Shown in pieces: positions 1 to 5,280 of a DNA stretch of 5,280 bases. Within the stretch, counting starts at the first letter, position 1. Each line of letters starts with the position of its first letter. The position numbers and the translations under genes are program-made. Source of the DNA: Clostridia bacterium (GTDB lineage: Bacteria > Bacillota_A > Clostridia > Oscillospirales > CAG-382). The stretch covers positions 1 to 5,280 of the forward strand of contig JAGACN010000170.1 of assembly GCA_017614095.1 (NCBI GenBank). Reading direction: 5' to 3'. Under the pieces are notes generated by a model. That model did not search any database. It was given only the letters and a program-made list of their open reading frames with translations, and was not told where the DNA came from.

Positions 1-1
1 C

Positions 2-463
2 CTGGCTCTGCTGAAGGAGATCAACCGGACGATGGGCGTGACGGTGGTGATCATCACGCACGAGATGCGGGTCATCGATCAGATCTGCGACCGCGTCGCG
101 GTCATCGATCAGAGCCGGATCGCGGAGATCGGAAACGTGTCCGAAGTTTTCGCGAACCCGCAGTCGGAGATCGCACGGAAACTGATCCTCCCGTCCTCGC
201 CGCTCGCCGCGGCCGTCCGGGGCGAAACGGACAAAGCGTACGTGCGCATCATCTTCGACGAAAAAACAGCCGGGAGACCGGTCCTGTCCGATTTGATCCT
301 GGATACCAAGGCACCCGTCAGCGTCGCCTACGCCGATACGAAGGACATCGGCGGCGTGTCGTACGGAACCATGCTCATACAGCTGCCCGCAGACGAAACG
401 CAGGCGAAAGCCGTGACGGACTGGCTGCGCAGGCAGAACATCACGTTCAGCGAGGGGGTGTGA
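2..463 (+). CDS. metN: Methionine ABC transporter ATP-binding protein MetN, 3' part (5' end outside window)
   Basis: This is the C-terminal 153 residues of the ATPase that powers methionine import on the cytoplasmic face of the membrane. The frame is open from the left edge, and the ATG at 32 is an internal methionine, not the start. The visible part begins inside the nucleotide-binding domain. It shows the H-loop (I-I-T-H-E-M, His codon at 59-61) followed by the C-D-R-V-A-V-I-D-Q segment usual for MetN. The Walker A, signature and Walker B motifs lie upstream of the window. From about position 236 a second domain (V-R-I-I-F-D-E through D-W-L-R-R-Q-N-I-T) resembles the NIL (ACR) domain. In characterised MetN proteins this domain binds methionine and shuts down transport when the internal pool is high. 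The gene ends 3 bases before metI, and its last codons carry the metI ribosome binding site. Family assignment rests on the NIL domain plus the following metI and metQ. Confidence 0.95.
   Translation: MALLKEINRTMGVTVVIITHEMRVIDQICDRVAVIDQSRIAEIGNVSEVFANPQSEIARKLILPSSPLAAAVRGETDKAYVRIIFDEKTAGRPVLSDLILDTKAPVSVAYADTKDIGGVSYGTMLIQLPADETQAKAVTDWLRRQNITFSEGV
452..458 (+). promoter_or_regulatory. Ribosome binding site for metI, inside the end of metN
   Basis: A purine-rich GAGGGGG lies 8 bases before the GTG at 467. It overlaps the final metN codons, so metI translation probably follows metN translation closely. It supports GTG 467 as the real metI start even though the codon is not ATG. Confidence 0.75.
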
Positions 464-466
464 CAA

Positions 467-1147
467 GTGGGTTTTTCAGATATGTTCCGTCAGCTGTGGG
501 AAACGGGGACGTTTCAGCGCGGCATCTGGGAAACGGTCTATATGACCTTCCTGTCCACCGCGTTCGCGTATGCGATCGGCATTCCGCTCGGACTGCTGAC
601 CTGCATCACGGAAAAGGGTAATCTGCGGCCCATCCCGTGGCTGAACCGGATCCTGAGCATCCTCATCAACATCTTCCGCAGCATTCCCTTCATTATATTA
701 ATGGTAACGCTGCTGCCCGCGGCCAAGTTCCTGGTCGGCGCGACCACCGGCCCGGCCGCCATGATCGTGATGCTGGTCATCGCGGCGGCGCCGTACATCG
801 CCCGGATGGTCGAGGGCGCGGTCAAGGAAGTCGACCCCGGCGTCATCGAGGCGGCGCGGTCGATGGGCAGTTCGGATTTCCGCATCGTCACGAAGGTGCT
901 TCTGCCGGAAGCGAAGCCTTCCCTGATCAACGGCGCGGTCATCTCTCTGGTGACGGTCTTGAGCTACTCCGCGATGGCAAGCACCATCAACGGCGGAGGC
1001 CTCGGCCAGATCGCCATCATTTACGGCCACCAGCGGTTCAACGACGACGTCACGTGGATCTGCTGCATCCTGCTGGTGCTCATCGTGCAAATCATACAGG
1101 AAGCCGGCATCCGCATCGCCCGGGCGTCGGACAAGCGCAGGTCCTAA
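467..1147 (+). CDS. metI: Methionine ABC transporter permease MetI
   Basis: Integral membrane permease of 226 residues, close to the usual MetI length; a dimer forms the methionine channel between MetQ outside and MetN inside. Hydrophobic segments, judged by eye, fall near residues 22-45, 61-83, 88-112, 153-172 and 196-215, which fits the five-helix MetI fold. The cytoplasmic coupling (EAA) loop that docks on MetN is clear at residues 128-147 (E-A-A-R-S-M-G through V-L-L-P). Other MetI hallmarks are F-R-S-I-P-F-I-I-L at 70-78 and Y-S-A-M-A at 167-171, followed by G-G-G-L-G at 176-180. The stretch usually written A-G-x-x-G-G-G-G-L-G reads A-S-T-I-N-G-G-G-L-G here, a mild departure. The start is GTG, 3 bases after the metN stop, with a good ribosome binding site. 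Codons for residues 76-80 are unusually AT-rich for this gene. Function is assigned with high confidence; preference for L- or D-methionine cannot be read from the sequence. Confidence 0.96.
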   Translation: MGFSDMFRQLWETGTFQRGIWETVYMTFLSTAFAYAIGIPLGLLTCITEKGNLRPIPWLNRILSILINIFRSIPFIILMVTLLPAAKFLVGATTGPAAMIVMLVIAAAPYIARMVEGAVKEVDPGVIEAARSMGSSDFRIVTKVLLPEAKPSLINGAVISLVTVLSYSAMASTINGGGLGQIAIIYGHQRFNDDVTWICCILLVLIVQIIQEAGIRIARASDKRRS

Positions 1148-1180
1148 AGGGCGAACCGAAACGCGAAATATAAAAATATG

Positions 1181-1189
1181 GAAAGGAAA
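1181..1189 (+). promoter_or_regulatory. Ribosome binding site that decides the metQ start
   Basis: GAAAGGAAA lies 6 bases before the ATG at 1196. The alternative in-frame ATG at 1178 is preceded only by AT-rich sequence with no purine-rich site. It would also add six residues (M-E-R-K-P-I) before an otherwise ideal lipoprotein signal. Position 1196 is therefore preferred. Confidence 0.8.
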
Positions 1190-1195
1190 CCCATC

Positions 1196-2020
1196 ATGAA
1201 AAAAGTACTTCTCAGTATTTGTCTCGTCATCGCTCTGGCGCTCACGGCCGCCCTGGCCGGATGCGGAACCGGATCCAACGACAAAGTCATCCGCGTCGGC
1301 GCGAGCTCCACTCCCCACGCGGAGATCCTCGAACAGGTCAAAGCGGCTCTCGCGGCCGACGGCTATACGCTTGAAATTGTGACCTACGACGACTACGTAC
1401 TGCCGAACACGGACCTTCAGAACTGCAACCTGGACGCCAACTATTTCCAGCATACGCCCTATCTGAACAGCTTCAATAAGGCGAACGGAACGACGCTCGT
1501 CTCCGCCGCGCTCATCCATTACGAGCCCTTCGGCCTGTACGGCAACGGCGTTTCCTCCGTTGCGGACCTCAAGTCAGGCGCGACCATCTTCATCCCCGCC
1601 GACGATTCCAACGAGACCCGCGCGCTGCTCCTGCTTGCCCAGGAAGGCCTGATCGTTCTGCCGGAAGGCGCGAACGCCGCGGACGGCGTCAACCATCTGG
1701 ACATCGTTGACGCGAAAGGATTTGACATCCAGCCGGTCGAAGCTTCCACCGTTCCCGCTCAGCTGCGCAACGGCGCGGCCGGCACGGCTGCCGTCATCAA
1801 CGGCAACTACGCCATCGGCGCCGGACTGAAGATCGCGGACGCGCTGGCAACGGAGAACGCGGACGGCGACGCCGCCCAGACCTACGCGAACATCATCGCG
1901 GTGCGCAGTGGCGACGAAAGCAGCGCCAAAACGGCCGCTCTGATCAAAGCGCTGAAGACGGACGCGGTCAAGAACTACATCGCCAGCCAGTACGCCGGCG
2001 CCGTCGTCGCCATCTTCTGA
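1196..2020 (+). CDS. metQ: Methionine-binding lipoprotein MetQ
   Basis: Substrate-binding protein of the importer, 274 residues from the chosen ATG, tethered to the outer face of the membrane. It begins with a textbook lipoprotein signal: K2-K3, a hydrophobic core, and lipobox L20-A21-G22-C23, with Cys23 as the expected lipidated residue. The mature part has the NlpA/MetQ pattern: V-G-A-S-S-T-P-H-A-E-I-L at 34-45, L-D-A-N-Y-F-Q-H-T-P-Y-L at 79-90, H-Y-E-P-F-G-L-Y at 108-115, E-T-R-A-L-L-L-L at 140-147 and V-I-N-G-N-Y-A-I at 200-207. By comparison with characterised MetQ proteins, His86, Arg142 and Asn202 sit where the methionine-binding residues are found; this is by motif, not by structure. 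The C-terminus (Y-A-G-A-V-V-A-I-F) matches the family end, so the gene is complete. It lies 48 bases after metI, the longest gap in the operon, which contains nothing beyond the ribosome binding site. Homologues bind methionine, methionine derivatives or sometimes other small ligands; adjacent metN-NIL and metI favour methionine. Confidence 0.95.
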   Translation: MKKVLLSICLVIALALTAALAGCGTGSNDKVIRVGASSTPHAEILEQVKAALAADGYTLEIVTYDDYVLPNTDLQNCNLDANYFQHTPYLNSFNKANGTTLVSAALIHYEPFGLYGNGVSSVADLKSGATIFIPADDSNETRALLLLAQEGLIVLPEGANAADGVNHLDIVDAKGFDIQPVEASTVPAQLRNGAAGTAAVINGNYAIGAGLKIADALATENADGDAAQTYANIIAVRSGDESSAKTAALIKALKTDAVKNYIASQYAGAVVAIF

Positions 2021-2022
2021 TC

Positions 2023-3738
2023 GTGACCGAACCTAAAGCATTGTGGACGGAGGCGGGGGAACAGCTCTCTTCCGCCTCTCCGATACCGGTTCCGTGGAAC
2101 GCGTACCCCCGGCCGCAGCTCCGCAGGGAGGAGTGGCTGAACCTGAACGGCGAATGGGAATACTGCACATCGAAAGGGTCGGACGAACCGGATTTCGGCC
2201 GGACCATCCGGGTCCCCTTCTGTCCGGAATCGCTGCTCTCCGGCATTGCCGAGACGGCTTCCGAACTGCATACGCACTGCTACCGGAGGACCTTCTCCGT
2301 TCCGGAGTCCTGGCTGCGCAAAGGGACGCGGATCCTGCTGCATTTCGGCGCGGCGGACCAGTATGCCGTCGTTTCTCTGAACGACCGGTTCGTCGGCGTT
2401 CATAAGGGCGGATATTTTCCGTTCACGTTTGACGTCACGGAATCCGTCCGGCGGATCAGCACGCTCGAAGTGCGCGTCTCCGATCCGCTGTCCGATCTGG
2501 AACCGTGGGGAAAACAGAAAAAGAAACCGGGCGGGATGTGGTATACACCCGTTTCCGGTCTCTGGCAGACCGTCTGGATGGAGCCGGTTCCCGACCGGTA
2601 TATTTCCGCTCTGACGATCGAGACCGGAGAGTCGGAAGCGGTCGTCCGGCCGGAAGGCGTGACCGAAGGCGTGCTGGAGCTGGACGGGAAGGAATACCCG
2701 CTGACCGGCGGCGCATTCCGGATCACGTTCGAGCATCCGCGGCTCTGGTCGCCCGAAGATCCGTTCCTCTACCGCTTCACAATCCGCGCCGGCAGGGATA
2801 CGGTCTCCTCGTATCTCGCACTGCGCACGCTGTCTTTGCAGACCGTGGACGGAGTCAACCGGCTCTGCCTGAACGGCAAACCGTATTTCTTTCACGGACT
2901 GCTGGATCAGGGCTACTGGAGCGACGGGCTGTATACGCCTGCGGACCCGGGCCTGTACGAACGGGACATCCTGTTTGCGAAAAAGGCGGGATTCAACACG
3001 CTGCGCAAGCACATCAAGATCGAACCGGACCTGTACTACGAGGCGTGCGACCGGCTGGGCATGGTCGTCTTTCAGGATTTCGTGAACAACGGGCAGTACT
3101 CCTTCTTTCAGGACACCCTGCTTCCGACGCTCGGATTCGTCAAGCGGAGCGACCGGAAAAAGAACCGCAACGAGCGCGCCCGGGCGAATTTCGAAGTATA
3201 CATGGCGGAGACCGTCCGTCTGCTGCGGAACCATCCATGCATCTGTCTGTGGACCATATTCAACGAGGGCTGGGGCCAGTTCTGCGCGGACGAGATGACC
3301 GCCAAACTCCGGGAACTGGACGGAACGCGCTTCATCGATGCGACCTCCGGCTGGTTCGCACAGTCGGATTCGGACGTGGAGAGTATCCACACCTATTTCC
3401 GTCCGCTCAAGGGCGGGAAAACGGAAAAGCCCTGGCTGCTGTCCGAATACGGCGGCTATTCCTGCGCGGACCCCGCGCACAGCTACCGGCCGGACAAGAT
3501 CTACGGCTACCGCAAATACAAAAAGCCGGAGGATCTGAAGGAAGGATACCGTTCGCTTCTGGAGGAGCAGCTGCTCCCGCTGGTGCAAAGCGGCCTGAGC
3601 GGCGCGATCTATACCCAGCTGTCCGACGTGGAGGAGGAGACGAACGGCCTTCTGACCTTCGATCGCCGGATCGAGAAGATCCCGGCGGAGGTGCTGGCGC
3701 CGATCTCGGAAAAACTGACTGCGCAGAACCACTGTTAG
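2023..3738 (+). CDS. Glycoside hydrolase family 2 protein (beta-galactosidase/beta-glucuronidase-like), cytoplasmic
   Basis: Complete 571-residue retaining beta-glycosidase of family GH2. Domains in order are an N-terminal jelly-roll sugar-binding domain (about 35-188; Y-P-R-P-Q-L, W-L-N-L-N-G-E-W-E-Y, V-P-F-C-P-E-S), an Ig-like sandwich (about 190-272), and a TIM barrel from about 275 to the end. Catalytic residues are visible. The acid/base is Glu415 in F-N-E-G-W-G-Q-F (codon 3265-3267), and the nucleophile is probably Glu475 in L-S-E-Y-G-G-Y (codon 3445-3447). N-T-L-R-K-H at 325-330 and Y-T-Q-L-S-D-V-E at 530-537 are also typical. There is no signal peptide or membrane segment, so it should act on imported glycosides. 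It lacks the extra C-terminal domains of LacZ-type enzymes, consistent with the compact GH2 group common in Clostridia and lactobacilli annotated only as 'glycoside hydrolase family 2'. Substrate is not predictable from the sequence. The GTG start is 2 bases after the metQ stop with no ribosome binding site, suggesting translational coupling; TTG at 2041 is a weaker alternative. Confidence 0.93.
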   Translation: MTEPKALWTEAGEQLSSASPIPVPWNAYPRPQLRREEWLNLNGEWEYCTSKGSDEPDFGRTIRVPFCPESLLSGIAETASELHTHCYRRTFSVPESWLRKGTRILLHFGAADQYAVVSLNDRFVGVHKGGYFPFTFDVTESVRRISTLEVRVSDPLSDLEPWGKQKKKPGGMWYTPVSGLWQTVWMEPVPDRYISALTIETGESEAVVRPEGVTEGVLELDGKEYPLTGGAFRITFEHPRLWSPEDPFLYRFTIRAGRDTVSSYLALRTLSLQTVDGVNRLCLNGKPYFFHGLLDQGYWSDGLYTPADPGLYERDILFAKKAGFNTLRKHIKIEPDLYYEACDRLGMVVFQDFVNNGQYSFFQDTLLPTLGFVKRSDRKKNRNERARANFEVYMAETVRLLRNHPCICLWTIFNEGWGQFCADEMTAKLRELDGTRFIDATSGWFAQSDSDVESIHTYFRPLKGGKTEKPWLLSEYGGYSCADPAHSYRPDKIYGYRKYKKPEDLKEGYRSLLEEQLLPLVQSGLSGAIYTQLSDVEEETNGLLTFDRRIEKIPAEVLAPISEKLTAQNHC

Positions 3739-3790
3739 GAACAGACCCGTTTTCGCCGGCGGCAACCGTGCGGTCCGAACGAACGAAACA

Positions 3791-3838
3791 AAAAGACACC
3801 CGGAGCGGGGGAACGATTCCCATGCTTCGGGTGTTTTG
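3791..3838. terminator. Bidirectional intrinsic terminator between convergent GH2 and clpB genes
   Basis: A long hairpin: the arm at 3796-3807 (ACACCCGGAGCG) pairs with 3823-3834 (TGCTTCGGGTGT), with two G-U pairs. After one G/A mismatch, five more pairs (GGGAA at 3809-3813 with TTCCC at 3817-3821) close a three-base loop. On the + strand the stem is followed by TTTTGATTTTG. On the - strand it is followed by CTTTTTGTTT, so it can end transcripts from both sides. It starts 57 bases after the GH2 stop and lies 24 bases beyond the clpB stop, with no separate terminator for either gene. Confidence 0.9.
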
Positions 3839-3858
3839 ATTTTGAAAACCGTCCTGCC

Positions 3859-5280
3859 TTACTGCGCCGGGACGGGACGGATGGTCAGGACGCCGTCTTC
3901 CGCGTCGGCAAGCAGGTCCGAATGCGGAGGGAAGTCCTCCTCCAGCATGGATTTGGCCAGTCTGGTCTCCACTTCCTGCTGGACGAACCGCTTGAGCGGA
4001 CGGGCGCCGAACTGCGGGTCGTAGCCGCCTTCCATCAGATACTCTTTCGCGTTCTCGGTCAGGCGCAGGGTCAGATGCCGGTCGGCCAGCCGCCGGTTCA
4101 GATCCGCGATGCACAGATCCAGGATGCGGAAAACGTTCTCGCGGGTGAGCGGGCGGAAGAACAGGATCTCGTCCAGCCGGTTCAGGAATTCCGGCCGGAA
4201 GGACTGCCGCAGCAGCATGCTCACCTGGTTCCGCGCTTCGGCGGACAATTCGCCGTTCTCGCCGATGCCTTCCAGGATGGCCTGCGAACCGAGGTTGGAC
4301 GTCAGGATGATGACCGTGTTCTTGAAGTCGACCGTCCGTCCGTGCGAGTCGGTGACCCGCCCGTCGTCCAGGATCTGCAGCAGCACGTTGAAGACGTCCG
4401 GATGGGCCTTTTCGATCTCGTCGAACAGGATGACCGAGTAAGGTTTCCGGCGGACGGCTTCCGTCAGCTGGCCGCCCTCCTCGTATCCGACGTAGCCGGG
4501 AGGCGCCCCGAGCAGACGGGAAACGGAATATTTCTCCATGTATTCGGACATATCGATCCGGATCATGTTGCGTTCGTCGTCGAAGAGCGCTTCGGTCAGG
4601 GTCTTCGCCAGTTCCGTCTTGCCGACGCCGGTCGGTCCCAAGAACAGGAACGACCCGATCGGATGTCCGGGATTCTTGATGCCCGCGCGGGACCGCTGGA
4701 TGGCGCCGACGACCTTGTCGACGGCCTCGTCCTGGCCGATGACCCGCTTGTGCAGGATATCTCCGAGATGCAGCAGTTTTTCGCGGTCGCTTTCCATCAG
4801 TTTGGAGACTGGGATCCCGGTCCACCGCTCGACGATCTTCGCGATTTCTTCCTCGGTGACCTTGTCGCGGAGATAAGTCGCCTTGGTGCCCGCGCTGCCG
4901 GCGGCGGCTTCCAGCTCCTCCAGCTCTTTTTGCAGCTTCGGCAGTTTGCCGTATTTCAGTTCCGCCGCTTTCTCCAGATCGTATTCGCGTTCCGCCCGGG
5001 CGATGTCGCCGGTCATCTGCTCGATCTGGACGCGCACGTCGTGGATGCGGTCCAGTCCGTTCTTCTCGTTCTCCCACTTCGTCTTCATCTCGTCGTAGGA
5101 GACCTGTTCCTGCGTCAGCGCCTTCTGGACCTCCAGCAGCCGCTCTTTCGAGAATTCGTCGTCCTCTTTCTTGAGGGCGGCCTCTTCGATCTGCAGCTGG
5201 ATGATCTTCCGGCGGACGGTGTCCAGTTCGGTCGGCATGGAATCCATTTCCGTGTGGATCAGCGCGCAGGCCTCGTCCAC
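3859..5280 (-). CDS. clpB: ATP-dependent disaggregase ClpB, C-terminal part (N-terminal half outside window)
   Basis: The visible 473 residues are the second half of the hexameric AAA+ chaperone that works with DnaK to pull apart aggregated proteins in the cytoplasm. The frame runs in from the right edge; the GTG at the edge is an internal Val in the family motif L-V-D-E-A, not a start. Visible residues 10-145 are the long coiled-coil middle domain (I-E-E-A-A-L-K-K-E; L-K-Y-G-K-L-P-K-L), which separates ClpB from ClpC, where this insert is short. The linker W-T-G-I-P-V-S-K-L follows at 153-161. The second AAA+ domain has Walker A G-P-T-G-V-G-K-T (215-222; bases 4615-4638), pore loop G-Y-V-G-Y (262-266), Walker B I-L-F-D-E (284-288), sensor 1 Asn329, a probable arginine finger in F-R-P-E-F-L-N-R (361-368) and sensor 2 G-A-R-P-L-K-R (425-431). 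All motifs are intact. The usual M-E-K-H-S-V-S-R-L reads M-E-K-Y-S-V-S-R-L. Its promoter, where heat-shock control would be seen, lies outside the window. Confidence 0.97.
   Translation of the reverse strand: MDEACALIHTEMDSMPTELDTVRRKIIQLQIEEAALKKEDDEFSKERLLEVQKALTQEQVSYDEMKTKWENEKNGLDRIHDVRVQIEQMTGDIARAEREYDLEKAAELKYGKLPKLQKELEELEAAAGSAGTKATYLRDKVTEEEIAKIVERWTGIPVSKLMESDREKLLHLGDILHKRVIGQDEAVDKVVGAIQRSRAGIKNPGHPIGSFLFLGPTGVGKTELAKTLTEALFDDERNMIRIDMSEYMEKYSVSRLLGAPPGYVGYEEGGQLTEAVRRKPYSVILFDEIEKAHPDVFNVLLQILDDGRVTDSHGRTVDFKNTVIILTSNLGSQAILEGIGENGELSAEARNQVSMLLRQSFRPEFLNRLDEILFFRPLTRENVFRILDLCIADLNRRLADRHLTLRLTENAKEYLMEGGYDPQFGARPLKRFVQQEVETRLAKSMLEEDFPPHSDLLADAEDGVLTIRPVPAQ

Noticed and set aside
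1178..1195. ATG at 1178 as the metQ start
   Set aside because: It has no ribosome binding site and would put M-E-R-K-P-I before an otherwise perfect lipoprotein signal. The site GAAAGGAAA is placed for ATG 1196.
1148..1195. Possible riboswitch or internal promoter between metI and metQ
   Set aside because: The gap is only 48 bases, too short for a SAM riboswitch or T-box, with no stable hairpin or paired promoter boxes seen. Any such element would be expected upstream of metN, outside the window.
698..1519. A 273-residue minus-strand frame across metI and metQ
   Set aside because: It is antisense to two well-supported genes, with His/Asp/Arg-rich low-complexity translation and no start context.
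1975..3765. A 596-residue open frame on the minus strand, fully antisense to the GH2 gene
   Set aside because: Its translation is low-complexity, rich in Arg, Val, Pro and Gln, with no recognisable domain. The + strand frame has all GH2 motifs in order. Long antisense frames are expected in GC-rich genes because stop codons are rare.
3739..3790. Small gene or RNA between GH2 and the terminator
   Set aside because: It has no start with a ribosome binding site and no structure apart from the hairpin that follows; it is best read as the 3' untranslated region.
2505..3839. A 444-residue open frame on the + strand overlapping GH2 in another frame and running through the terminator
   Set aside because: It is Arg/Gly/Pro-rich with no motif and reads through the hairpin terminator; it is a compositional shadow of GH2.
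3407..5077. A 556-residue minus-strand frame overlapping clpB and the end of GH2
   Set aside because: It is out of frame with the intact ClpB motifs, very Arg-rich and crosses the terminator; it is not a real gene.

Overview
The window is ordinary, densely coded bacterial chromosome with high GC, especially at third codon positions. Gram-positive traits are a lipoprotein-type MetQ, strong GA-rich ribosome binding sites and GTG starts. The flavour of the ClpB and GH2 proteins points to a Bacillota (Firmicutes) genome, probably a gut-type Clostridia. This placement is from protein flavour only; no rRNA or other marker gene is present.

Layout: positions 2-2020 hold a methionine ABC importer in the canonical order metN (ATPase, 5' end cut off by the window edge), metI (permease) and metQ (substrate-binding lipoprotein), all on the + strand. 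Two bases after the metQ stop, a GTG codon opens a complete 571-residue cytoplasmic glycoside hydrolase family 2 gene (2023-3738). A strong, probably bidirectional hairpin terminator (about 3791-3838) closes this operon. It also ends the convergent minus-strand gene clpB, of which only the middle domain, second AAA+ domain and C-terminus lie in the window (3859 to the right edge).

How they work together: MetQ captures methionine (or a close analogue) outside the membrane, MetI forms the channel, and MetN powers transport while its C-terminal NIL domain senses internal methionine. The GH2 enzyme is physically joined to this operon and may be translated by coupling to metQ, but no biochemical link between glycoside cleavage and methionine uptake is visible. 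ClpB is an unrelated stress disaggregase transcribed toward the operon.

I found no clearly undescribed system. There are no RNA genes, CRISPR arrays, mobile elements or unexplained gaps over 300 bases. The observations worth a second look are modest: the metQ-GH2 junction, the shared terminator, an AT-rich rare-codon run inside metI, and a short in-frame repeat in metN. The regulatory regions of both transcription units lie outside the window.
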